DNA from: Oscarella lobularis
Taxonomy: Eukaryota > Porifera > Homoscleromorpha > Homosclerophorida > Oscarellidae
Direction of reading: 5' to 3'
Length of the DNA: 64,000 bases
Assembly: GCF_947507565.1 (NCBI RefSeq)
Contig: NC_089177.1
Span: 2,232,001-2,296,000 of the forward strand
Shown here: positions 41,801-51,450 of the stretch, in pieces
Position numbering within the stretch: position 1 is the stretch's first letter
Layout of the letters: the number at the start of each line of letters is the position of its first letter
Notes under the pieces: model-generated
Databases searched by the model: none
Seen by the model: the letters and a program-made list of their open reading frames with translations, nothing else
Told to the model about the DNA's origin: nothing
Position numbers and translations under genes: made by a program

Positions 41801-43632
41801 CGTTATTGCATCGGGCGTTAGCCCGATTTTCTCGAGTCGAAGTTCGTCGTCGTAGCCGACGACGGCCGTGGCGCCGCGAATGACGTGATAGAGAAAGGCT
41901 TCCATTCCCTTGTGAACGAGACGACGCAGCAGCTCGACGAGCAGCAAGTCGACGCGATGAACGAAACGAGCGACGCTTTGGAGTATTTCTTTCCAGTGAA
42001 CCATGTCGGCGTAGCAGGGCTTCGGACGAAGGGCTACGGAGAAAAAGGAACGTTCCGGCTCGTATCGACGCCTATTCTTTTCTTCTCTCACGTTTTAGTT
42101 TGATTTTTCGCTTTCCTCCTTTCACTTTGTCGTCGTTTGCCAGAACGTAGATGTCCTTTTCGTCGACGACGTCGTACCACTCTTCGAAGGCCTTTTCGAT
42201 TTGTTCTCTCTTGACGAGAGCCTAATATATACAAAGAAACGCAAATAAATGATACCGTTTAAAAGTTTTGGGTTCCCATGCATTGCAAATGCTCATTTTT
42301 ATTTACATATTTTTGATCTGATTGACTTTTCAGATGTGACAGTGCCAGACCAATATACCTACCTCGATTTTTTCGTACACGCACTCAATGACTTTCGTTC
42401 TAAGGTCGTCCAATTCAGCTTTGGCTCTCGCTATTTGAAGCGTCTGCTGTTCGATGAGTCCGTCGAGAGTGTACGTGACGTTTGTGTCAACAGACACCAA
42501 TTCGACTCCCTTTGCTCCTGAATGAAATCCGTAGAACGAATCCGACGTGCAGAAATCTTCGCACATCGATTGGACGGCAAGCAGAGCCGACCCAAGTATC
42601 GAATCGCACGCAAAGAGATGACAAACCAGGAATGACAAAGAGGCAGAAGTTTTTGTGCCCGATATGACCGATTGCCACGATTTGAACGCTTTCCATAGCC
42701 TAAAAATTTTTCTTAGTACCTCCCTTGTAAAAAGCCTAAAACCTTTACCTAAATTTTTCAAAAATTCTAATTTTTATTAACTTCTCGAAGACGTTCTTTT
42801 CCCACAGCCACCGCAAAGATGACACCATATCCGACGTTTTACCGGGACTCGTCTTCGAAAAAAAAACAGACGACTCAAAAAAATACTTTGATTAAATAAT
42901 TTCGTTACCCGTGTTACAGCCGTAGCCGTTATCGTGTAGTACGTACCGCACGCCTTCGCCTTCTCCGTCGAAACGACGTTCAATTCGTAAGGATTCGATC
43001 GACTTTCGGCTATGCACGTGACGAATTCTCCGTCGTCTGGGCGACGTCCATCCTTGTCGACGATTTTCTTTGCCAATTTTATGGCATCGCTAGTCTCGTT
43101 CCCCTTCTCTTCTTCGTCTTCCTTTCCCGATCGAGAGGGCCGCGTTTTCCATCCCAATCGGCTTCTCAGACGTTCGATTTCTTCCGCGGCGCTCTTTCGT
43201 CGAGGGAGCGAGCGAATTTCGGGCAAGGGAGCCTTGCCTAGTCCGAAATCGCTCCGGCGAGTGATTTCGCGCGGAGCGAACGGCGTGATGGGACCGAGCG
43301 AGCCTTTTATCATCTTCGCGAGCGAACGATTAGCGCGAGAATCGAAGAACAATTGGAGAGTACAGTACCTGCGCTCTTTTCCTAGCGAATTGCAGCGCTT
43401 CGCTTTGCTCTGCGCTGCTCAGCAGTCGCGATTGCAGCTCTTTTTCCATTCCGCGCTGTTCGGCGATGAGTTTTTGCGCTGCTATAGCAACGGCGTCGCG
43501 TTCTTCCGCGACGTCGCCTTTTCGAGACGCTGCTAGCGACGCTAGACTCGTCCAGCGTTGGCTGGCTCTCGTGCTCATTCCCGTTGGAGAGTTGTAGTGC
43601 ACGCCTTCGACGTCCTCATTCCAGTTCGCCAT
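23894..43632 (-). CDS. Axonemal dynein heavy chain (inner-arm, DNAH6/DNAH14-like)
   Basis: Very large ciliary motor gene read on the minus strand in dozens of exons, start about 43632 ([16 protein letters not shown]). The tail domain covers 43632-36700. The linker and six AAA modules follow. AAA1 has P-loop [10 protein letters not shown] (near 34190) and Walker [10 protein letters not shown] (near 33990). AAA2 has GPTGGGKTT (near 32995) and [20 protein letters not shown]3 has [10 protein letters not shown] (near 31065) and LFLDDVN. AAA4 has [10 protein letters not shown] (near 29930). The coiled-coil stalk and microtubule-binding domain lie at about 29250-28250, AAA5 without a P-loop at about 28100, and AAA6 with the C-terminal cap at 27200-23894. 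The end reads [16 protein letters not shown], stop 23894-23896. All motor P-loops look functional. [11 protein letters not shown] resembles DNAH6; the subtype is tentative. Most introns are 50-150 bp, but one (37230-41083) is 3.85 kb and full of repeats. Confidence 0.93.
37348..37422. repeat. Imperfect hairpin next to the satellite
   Basis: AGAAGGGTACTTGAT near 37361 pairs with ATCAAGTATTCTTCT near 37401 (13 of 15), with a GATGATGA/TCATCGATGAT core. It immediately precedes the tandem array. Confidence 0.6.
37437..40016. repeat. Minisatellite, roughly 50 units of 47-49 bp
   Basis: The consensus unit reads ATTACAAGGGACTGGCCAAC then TGTTCTCTCCTGTAATAAAT then TACAGTGAA. Each unit contains an inverted repeat, CTGTAAT-AA-ATTACAG. 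Variants alternate at fixed points (TAGTGTAAT for CCTGTAAT; GTGAAATT, GGAAATT or AAAAATT linkers). A multi-unit block starting at 37531 is repeated at 37921, 390 bp or about eight units later, so amplification involved higher-order blocks. The unit length is not a stable multiple of three, and plus-strand reading frames through it are short and repetitive, so it is non-coding. Confidence 0.97.
40040..40770. repeat. Long imperfect palindrome (foldback-like), centre about 40400
   Basis: Sequence left of about 40400 reappears, degenerate, as reverse complement to the right. Matching segments include GGTTGGTTAGGTACT (near 40190) with AGTACCTAACCAAGCC (near 40627), and TGCGTGGTATTTTG (near 40329) with CAAAATACCGCACGCA (near 40480). 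AAGTGGCGGCAACTGA (near 40134) pairs with TCAGTTTTCACCACTTT (near 40680). The centre is a fresh palindrome, GGTGAGT..ACTCACC. Arms are about 330 bp. No intact open frame is seen, so it looks like a decayed foldback transposon or an inverted duplication. Confidence 0.75.
41032..41057. repeat. Perfect hairpin, 11-bp arms, beside the dynein splice donor
   Basis: TGTCTCGGTAC at 41032-41042 and GTACCGAGACA at 41047-41057 are exact reverse complements around a TCAG loop. This lies 26 bp inside the intron from the minus-strand donor at 41083, and could be the end of the inserted element. Confidence 0.85.
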
Positions 43633-43960
43633 CTCGAAAGTTGTTACTTGTATCCGGGGATGCGAACACACAGAATTTTTCTCACGCTGCCTGTTGTGTG
43701 AAATTGGAGATAGAGCGTTTTCTTAGTACTGCTCCAATGGGTCATTCTTTATCTGGTTCACCCGTGGGAGAGTAATTTGCAACCTAAAGAACTAGAGAAT
43801 TAAACCTATGCACTTAGAACAGATATATTATATGACTTCTTCTTGACAATTCGTTCTTTCTTCTAAGACGGAGTAGCATGCAATCCATTGACTCTTCTAA
43901 AGGCAGTGCTGTCATCTAAAACACAATGTCTAGCTAGCATGCACATTGCGCGTCAGTAGT
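43633..43960. other. Spacer upstream of the dynein gene
   Basis: 328 bp between the dynein start and the ZYG11-like stop, both minus strand. An upstream in-frame Met for dynein at 43671 exists. No other gene, RNA or repeat is recognised; it should contain the dynein promoter. Confidence 0.5.
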
Positions 43961-46441
43961 CTACGCCAAATGATGATCCTCGTGACTGCGACATCGACTT
44001 ACGATAGCATCCAAATCGATGTGCACGTCAGGGAAGCTGGAAGGAACAGCTAACGTGCTGATGACTTCAACTGTGATTTCCTCCTTGATGAGGCAAATGG
44101 GACATTTTCCCATGTATTGGCTTCGGTCTGAATCAAAGCTTTCGCTGCAGAAAAAGGTGAGACGCCACAAGGCAAACGCAGCCACTTCAGGAACATGCGA
44201 ACACTTGGCCATCTCCAGCAAAGGCGAAAATGACACGTGATGAGTGACAAGTGGAAAATAGTGACCTTCTGCTATGAACTTGCTTCTATTCAACGTGTCA
44301 CTGATAGATTCTTTCAAGACGGTTTCTTTTGAAGGCCACTCGTTTGACCAGGTCGAATCTTCGCTCAAGAGAAGAAGACAGCCTAGGTAAGATGATGCAA
44401 GAAGCATGGAATCGTCCCCAAAACCATGCACGGCCACGACGGACTTGATGACATCAAGACACAGAAGTGAGGATCGAAATTGAGGAAATTCCGCCACGGC
44501 TGCCAGTATCTCCATAGCACCGACGTACAAAATTGGATCACCCCGCCCGTGATTGTACTCATCTGCGCCCTTGATTGCCAGAACTGCAAAATTTTTGATG
44601 TATTCAGGCGACTTGGATAGGGACTCGAGCACTTGAGGCAAACCGAAGCACACTTGTTTGAAAGCTTTTAGAAGTACTAGGCCACCGTGCGTGAACGGTA
44701 TCAGATGATCAGTGCATCTATCACGATATATATCCCAATCCGTTGTGCTGTCCGTGTCCGGCGTGTCCAGATCTTCCAGGGCCGTTTCCCTCTCGTTGAG
44801 GATGATGGCGAGTCGGTCGCACAGATTGCGAAGAAGTTTACCTTCAAGAGCCAGACGACTTCTACCTTCGTCCGTTAGCTTGTCAAGAAGAGACGCTAGA
44901 GCAACTAGTCCGTCGTCAGACGTCTTGACGGTCTTCGTAATAAATAACAAGCCCAAATAGAGTAGAGGCTGTCTTTCCGATATAAAATTCGCGAATTTGT
45001 TGAGCAGATTGAAGACAGCCTGCGAAAGGTGACACACTATTTGCTCGGCTCGGCTCAGCACATACTGCAATGACAATTCGAAAAGCTGCTCCCACATTGC
45101 AGACATGTACGTACTACTCCCTGGCGAGAAGCAGGCATACTCGTACCAATCGCTCCAACTGCTTAGTTCGCTCTCAAGCGCAAAATAAAACGCTTTGTCG
45201 GTCTGCAATCGTCGAAAAGCGGTGCGAAGCATAGAGGTAAACGGAACGAGACCGGTGTCGGCAAAGTCGTCGTAGTGCTGGTAAAGAAACGATCTAAAGA
45301 AGAGCGAGGCGTCGCGAAAGAGATCGCCATCTCCTTGGGCGTACTGATCTCGAAAGAGACACCCGAAGTGGGATGCAGTGCCGTCGCTACTTCGAAGAGC
45401 CATCTTCAAATTCTCACACGATTTCAACTCGTTGGGGATGCTGTCAATGTAACCGAAATATCCTAAGAATCGTAGTTGGCTCAATTTCTCGGTTGCTTGG
45501 AGTTCCTTGACGATGTCTGGCAAAGGCAGTGTCGTCGTTTCGAGATGGGTAAGCGATGGGCTGTTGGCGAGGATGGCACGAAAAGAGTCGGCGAATTGAA
45601 GCAAGTGTCGATCTCGATTATGATCTATTCTAGTGTAGGAAATATTGAGAGCTGAGAGCTTAGGGACACCGGAAAAGAACTGAGATATCCATTTCGTGGA
45701 GAATTCGGGATCGGAGACGGCATCGTACTCCGTGGCGTCGAGAAAAGTCAGACAACTCATTTCGAGATGTCGGAGGTTGGGCAAATTAGACTTTGCAGCC
45801 ATGAATATTTGATACCATGTGAGAACGGTCCCTGATAGGTAAAGATGTTCCAATTGATTGAGCACCGGAAGCACGCTCTGCAACTGATCGTACTGAATAG
45901 ACGTAAAGCTGACGTCGAGATGCCGCAAATTGACGAAGTTGGACAAGAGCGGAAGACCGATGTCGCCCTTGACGTGATTAGCAGCGAAATAGACGAGCGT
46001 GTTTCGGCAGCTCACGGGAAATCGTTCCAAAAGGGGAGTACGAAGATCGGCGAAGCAGGGACTGAACGAGATGTCTAACTTCGAGATATTCGTCTGTTTT
46101 TCGAGCCCGTCGTAGAAGGGGGCCTCGTTGACGGACGAAAGGCAGTGCAGAGGTAAACTCGATAGTTTCGCGCGTCGGGGATTGAGAAGCGAGTCGAGAA
46201 CGTTCGGCGTGAGCTTGCCTCGTCTTGCCAGTTCTTCGATAAGACCGTTCGCGATGGGAAGCGGCAAGGCGAACGCGAACGATTCGTCGGCGACGATTTC
46301 TTCGACGATCGACGGGAGAGGAAGACGAGGCGGGTCGAAAAGAGATGCATGTCGATTGTAGTTTGTACGGCACAGGCAGTCAATCGACAAATCGCAGAGA
46401 GAGGGAACGAACATAGTGACTGAGGAGAGGAGCGTCGTCAC
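43961..46441 (-). CDS. ZYG11/ZER1-like LRR-armadillo protein (CUL2 substrate receptor family)
   Basis: Uninterrupted 826-residue frame, unusual among intron-rich neighbours. The N-terminal half has leucine-rich repeats (LRHLDVSF, LEHLYLSG, LRHLEMSC, LSALNISYTRID). The C-terminal half is helical and armadillo-like (HGGLVLLKAFKQVCFGLPQV, GAMEILAAVAEFPQFRSSLL, SSYLGCLLLLSEDSTW, SFSPLLEMAKCSHVPEVAAF and ALWRLTFFC). This order and the ending resemble ZYG11A/B and ZER1, which recruit N-terminal-glycine degrons to CUL2 ubiquitin ligase. Identity is low, so it may be a divergent or lineage-specific member. The start Met at 46441 and another at residue 10 are both possible. The single exon suggests a retroposed copy or intron loss. 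Confidence 0.72.
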   Translation of the reverse strand: MTTLLSSVTMFVPSLCDLSIDCLCRTNYNRHASLFDPPRLPLPSIVEEIVADESFAFALPLPIANGLIEELARRGKLTPNVLDSLLNPRRAKLSSLPLHCLSSVNEAPFYDGLEKQTNISKLDISFSPCFADLRTPLLERFPVSCRNTLVYFAANHVKGDIGLPLLSNFVNLRHLDVSFTSIQYDQLQSVLPVLNQLEHLYLSGTVLTWYQIFMAAKSNLPNLRHLEMSCLTFLDATEYDAVSDPEFSTKWISQFFSGVPKLSALNISYTRIDHNRDRHLLQFADSFRAILANSPSLTHLETTTLPLPDIVKELQATEKLSQLRFLGYFGYIDSIPNELKSCENLKMALRSSDGTASHFGCLFRDQYAQGDGDLFRDASLFFRSFLYQHYDDFADTGLVPFTSMLRTAFRRLQTDKAFYFALESELSSWSDWYEYACFSPGSSTYMSAMWEQLFELSLQYVLSRAEQIVCHLSQAVFNLLNKFANFISERQPLLYLGLLFITKTVKTSDDGLVALASLLDKLTDEGRSRLALEGKLLRNLCDRLAIILNERETALEDLDTPDTDSTTDWDIYRDRCTDHLIPFTHGGLVLLKAFKQVCFGLPQVLESLSKSPEYIKNFAVLAIKGADEYNHGRGDPILYVGAMEILAAVAEFPQFRSSLLCLDVIKSVVAVHGFGDDSMLLASSYLGCLLLLSEDSTWSNEWPSKETVLKESISDTLNRSKFIAEGHYFPLVTHHVSFSPLLEMAKCSHVPEVAAFALWRLTFFCSESFDSDRSQYMGKCPICLIKEEITVEVISTLAVPSSFPDVHIDLDAIVSRCRSHEDHHLA

Positions 46442-46582
46442 CTAAATCCGGGAGTGGATACTACAGCACGGACCAAAACACTGATTGCAAAAATTCATGC
46501 AAATGAACGAGTGAAAACACGACTAAAAAAATAAAAAGACCGGCAAAAAAGACAGTAAAAAAATAACTCCGTCACCAAGTGA

Positions 46583-49488
46583 TCAAATGGCCTTGAAAAT
46601 GAATCCCTGCACTCCCATCTTTTGGTATCCGTTCTTCTGAGCATAATCGATTCCTTCTTGACTGGCCACTGTCATGTGATCCATTCTATCGTGATTGAAG
46701 AACAACCAGAGAGGAATAGTACCATTTTCCTGGTTAACAAAGACAAAGCTATTTTCAAACTTGATTTTGTACGAATCGTCAGGAGGCGACGTCGCGTTAG
46801 TGATACAATTGTCCTGATGGTCATCTGAGTAGTACAGCGAGAGAGGTTGAATTTTGAAAGTGGAGGCAGCGTCCCCAGACACAGCATATCCCTCCGTCCA
46901 ATCGGTCACGTAGGCAGTGTTGGCCCCGAAGCATGAACTACTAACACAGAGCACGTGGTCCTTACGATCGTCGCTGTGCTTCTGCACGGCCGGCATCTTC
47001 ATAAAGGGCATTATTTCAGTACGTTGAAATAGCGGAAATTCGTCTAGTGGACCCGCGATCGTGTAATTCTGACCACCTTTGTACATAGTCCCAGTGAAAT
47101 GGTGCCTCCATTGACCCGAATTTGGCAAAACGGGAAGATAGACGGATCGACTCGTCGCTTTATACACGGTGATGGGAGCAACGAGCCAATCAGGACCGAA
47201 CATGAACTCGTCTTCGATTAGCATCGCGTTGGAATCGTTGGGAAAGTCGAAGAATAAAGGACGCATGATAGGCACGCCCGTCGTAGCGGCCAGTCGATAT
47301 TGCTCATACACGTAATCGCGCAGCGACTCGCGTAGATAAATCATCTGAGAGAATATAAATAAATATAGGAGAAGGGGATTAATATAAGACGGTCACTTTA
47401 CCTTTTCCATGCCCATCTGAGACGTATTGCTGTAGGCCCACAGTTCGTTCGGAGCGCACGTGCCACCGCAATCGTTACCTGGAATAGATGGCTTGCTACG
47501 ACATCTGAAAGAAAATTATTTGAATATTTCCGTGTGGTTCTTTCCTTGCGCTTACCCGTGTAATCGGAACAAGGGGCAAAAGGCGCCAAATTGAAACCAC
47601 CTGACAATCAGCTCTTCGAATTCGGGATCCGTTAAGTCGCCGCCGTGATAACCGCCAATATCTGTAGTCCAGTAGTAAATACCAGACATGGCGATGTTGA
47701 GTCCCGCTCGGATTTGCTGAGCCAGCGAATCAAACGTCGAAGGAATGTCGCCACTGTGAAAAGATGCTTCAAAAACAAAGGAATATCAATGAAAGCAACT
47801 TGCCTCCAAACCGCTCCCCCGTATCGCTGTGCACCGGCCCACGCCGATCGACTCAGCATAACGGCCTCGTGCGACAAATTCACGCTGGCCATTGCATCGT
47901 ACGTGGCCTGGATTAACATGTTGGGATACATTGATCCGACCTGACTTTCTGGATACATTCCACCGTTGTAGAAGAAGGGCGCCGAGTTGCCCGAACAGCT
48001 CCGGGCGCAAGGCTCAGGACAATCAAGCCACCAAACCTGAAACAAATAGTTATTTATAGAGAACGGTAACATTTCGGTTTCACGCCTGAATTCCGTCTTC
48101 AAAATAATAGTGCTCGAGGACGTTGTCCATCATCATCGTTCTGCCCTTCTCGCTAAAGACGTCGTACATGTACGATCCTTTTCCCGTGAAACAGACGTCG
48201 TGAGGCTGTCCGTTGCTAAACCACAACGTGAGGCTCTCTGCGATTTTCCGCAATCGCTTCACCTTTCTGTTACAAGGACTTTGGCTTTGAAGGCATCCTC
48301 GTAGTTCGTGCTCGTATTTTTCACGTATTGGAAATAAGGAGATACCATGATCTAGAGAGTCGGTATCACAAGATACACAACGTTTCAACGATCGTTTCGC
48401 TATGACTCACTTTCATTCCCAAGTCCAGGACTTCCTTTGTCATCGTTTTCGGATCGGGCCAACACTTCGGATCCAATACCTCATTGCCAATCGTGTCCCA
48501 CGAGAAATAATCTATCACTAGAATTGAGACGGGGATGTCGCGGCTCGCATAACCGTAGGCAATGTCGAGGAACTCAGATTGATTGCGATAGCGATTTCTT
48601 GACTGCCAGAAGCCGGATGCGAAAAACGGGTACACCGTAGGACGCCCGGTAACGTCGACGTAGTTTCTCATTCGCTCTGTCCAAGAATTGTTCGGCGCAG
48701 AATAAATGGAATCGACATTGTCAATATCCAATTCCGACGGCACACAATTGCCGTATGCGGACACAAGATCCCGAAGGCTTGCAGCCGGCTCAGTCGTCAC
48801 CCAAAAATCCATTTGAGCGCAAGTGTCAGAAACCCACTGTACAGCAAAAAAAAAGAATAAGCTCAGCTTTGGCAATTCCTGTATCTAACGGTACCGTTGT
48901 TTCATTGTCTCCGACATCCACGCTACCAAACGAGGGCAAATTCCACAGATAGCTGTAGTCGCGACTCGAATGAACGAGCGGTATGAACACTTCGGTATTG
49001 ACTTGATTCATTTGAAATTTCTGTCCGACGTTATTGAGGACGCCCGTCTTGTGCTGTCCCAGCCCGTAGAGACGCTCGTCGGACGACATCGAGAATGAGG
49101 CCGTAAGATTATATAAGCCGGTCGAGTTTTTGACGGGTTCGAATTGGCGTACGGCCGTTTCTTCGAAGAGAATTGCGCCCGTGTCGATTCTTTTGAAGCT
49201 GAGTCGACCGTCGGGCAAAATGTCGGCTTGCAGATTGCCGTTCGCCGTGCTCGTGTCGCGAATGCATCGAATCGGTGATTGAGGACCAATTGGGGTAGGG
49301 AGAAGGGCGCCGGGCAAGTCGTCGCGGAATTGGCCGTTCGGAGAGACGAAGACTCGAAGCGAATCGCGCCCGAATGGGACGATTTTGATGGTCTGGTTTG
49401 CTTTTGGATCGCTGAACATGAAAGGCAAGCTTGACGTGGCGCCTCGATGGAGCGAGAACGCCAAGAAAAACCAAAGAAATGCCTTCAT
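46583..49488 (-). CDS. Secreted GH31 glycoside hydrolase (alpha-glucosidase/alpha-xylosidase type)
   Basis: The start at 49488 gives a signal peptide (MKAFLWFFLAFSLHRGATSS). The N-terminal beta domain includes SSDERLYGLGQHKTG. The catalytic barrel follows with DIPVSILVIDYFSWDTIG, WPDPKTMTKEVLDLGMKV and VSPYFQYVKN. The nucleophile region is VWWLDCPEP, and the acid/base region WSGDIPSTFDSLAQQIRAGL continues into NIAMSGIYYWTTDIGGY. The C-terminal beta domains have GVPIMRPLFFDFPND and FGPDWLVAPI. The WLDxxEP motif and the extra C-terminal domain fit the bacterial-type xylosidase/glucosidase branch of GH31 better than animal lysosomal GAA. Several N-glycosylation sites are present, and introns are about 45-70 bp, so the gene is fully eukaryotic in form. 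Stop 46583-46585. Substrate is not determined. Confidence 0.88.
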
Positions 49489-49699
49489 TTTGCAGAGACT
49501 CTAGCGCGCGCGTAGTCATGAGAGATTAATTACCGGTTAAATACACTATATCTATGGAGACTAGTCTACATGTACCACTCTAGAATCCGTGGTTGTACCC
49601 GTACAGATGTTTTCTCTAAAAAAAGAAGAATCCATGTCTGCTCTAACTAAAACGCCAGCATGTCTATCAGTAGACATAATGCGTGAACCAGACGGTTGA

Positions 49700-51350
49700 C
49701 TAAAGCGTATCCTCATCCATTGGCAAATAATTTCCGTACCCTACTTTCGCGTACAGACGTTTCTCTACCGTCTCGTAATCTAGAAATTAATTCTGAATAA
49801 CAGTAGACTCTTGTAGCTTACTAGACCTACATGGGTCCTCGGCGGTAGAGCCTTCTGACTCTGAGTCTGAATCTTCTCTTGAGATAGGCACGTGTGCGCT
49901 GCACTCTTTTTTCGAGGTGCGGGTATTCCAGCGGAGGCTGCGGTCAGCAGGGAAGTTGTGAATTACTGGAACGTCCCAATACTCAATTTCACTACAAAAA
50001 GTCAAATTTCGCAAATGCACCACACAATTCCTCGAACTTACTCCGACGAGATGTCAGAACTTTCATTGATAACACTCCTGCCAGCAATTGAAAAAAGTAG
50101 AATTCTAAATTTCAATATTAGAAAGCTTACCTGAAGTCTTCGTGAGCCTGCAGCATATCTCGTTTCGCCTTTTCGACTTTCTCTCTCTGCTCAGCCTCAG
50201 GCAAGCTGCTACATTTAACGAAAGTAGATAAGCTTTCAAGATGAACCAACCGAAGTATCCTAGCCAGGAACATCTTCTTCGGAGCCGATTGTCCAAAGAT
50301 GGCGACGAACGTCGCGTACGATTCAAAATCTTTCAACTTTGGCTCGGTCACGGCCCACGTCGTGTTTGCTTTATCGATAATGTTGCCGAGAAGCCTCTGA
50401 AAAGCGTCCCTTGCCTCAGTCATCTGCTTACGCTTGACGTCAATGCCAGCTTCGTATGTGTAAACTTCCTTGGGAAAAAATCCGTCGAGTTTTCCTTTCA
50501 GTATCAAGTTAGCAAGACATAGAAAGGCCTGATCAACGTTCACGTTCTCTTTCGAGGAGCAAAATACCGGCGGCGGTAGATCCTTTTTCATCATCAGCTG
50601 CCTGACGTGTTGAACGGCGGGATGATCGTCGAACGGACGATGACGATCGTCTCTTGCGCCGCTGTACAATAGGTCGCATTTAGTAACAGCGACGACAAGA
50701 GGAAGTCTCACGCGATGCGCCGCGTTGACTAATCGATCAAAGAGACGATCTTGAGCTAAAGCGATCTCTTTGTTCTCATCGAGCAGAGTAGGATCGTATA
50801 GGAGAAGGAAGCCTTGAGCTCCTTCGCGCCAAAAAGCGTCGGGGAAACGTACCGAAGAAGCACTGGCGGCGTCTTGAAGCGAGTCCATGTCGGTATAAGC
50901 GATTTTTCCGCGACTGCCGAGATTCGTCGCCACGGCGCGATCGACGTACGATCGATTGCCAAAGAGAAAGCGACATTGCTTGTCGCAGTCGTAGAATTCC
51001 GTTTGTTCGACGACGTCGACGCCGAGTCGAAGGCTGCGACTTCTTCCGCCGGATGGTGACGACGAAGCGGGCGGCGTGAGAAAGCGGACCGCTTTGCCGT
51101 GATAGAGAAAGTGGCTGTTGAGAATTTGCAGCGACGACGTGTCCCCAAGCGAGATCCACGACGAGTGGCGGCCGGCAGACTTGCTATATTTGTCGTGCTG
51201 CGACGCGACAAACTGCGAGCAGAGCGACGATTTTCCAATGCTTTCGACGATGACGTCTTTCTTTCCACTCAGCCCAATGACGCTTACGCGAACGCAATGC
51301 TCCTTATCCGAAACGCGGGACTTTTTTCGCCAAAACCGAGGAGAGTGCAT
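49700..51350 (-). CDS. p190RhoGAP-like GTPase/FF protein lacking a RhoGAP domain
   Basis: Four exons (50131-51350, 50042-50077, 49831-49991, 49700-49779) join in frame to 498 residues. The N-terminus matches the GTPase domain of p190RhoGAP: VSVIGLSG..IGKSSLCSQF, NSHFLYHGK, VEQTEFYD, GFLLLYDPT, VVAVTKCDLL (G4) and SSKENVNVDQAFLCLANLIL (G5). The P-loop has lost its first glycine (VIVESIGKSS). One FF domain follows (ARDAFQRLLGNIIDKANTTW). After it only an acidic Ser-rich tail remains, with several tyrosines (DPYYETV, YAKVGYGNYLPM), then a stop at 49700-49702. Human p190 has four FF domains, two pseudoGTPases and a C-terminal GAP; none of these is found before GH31. It may be a truncated paralogue or an ancestral-type adaptor. 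YLPM fits a PI3K-type SH2 site; that role is speculative. Confidence 0.8.
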
Positions 51351-51450
51351 GAGAGCTAGTCGCGGTGTACAGTACGTACTGTAGGAAATGCTGTGTGTGA
51401 GCTAGCTTATACAAAGCCCACCACATCGGTAATTGAGTTTATAGAAGCGC

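Noticed and set aside
41162-41821. Plus-strand 219-codon frame
   Set aside because: Arg-rich antisense shadow of the dynein tail exon at 41084-42091.
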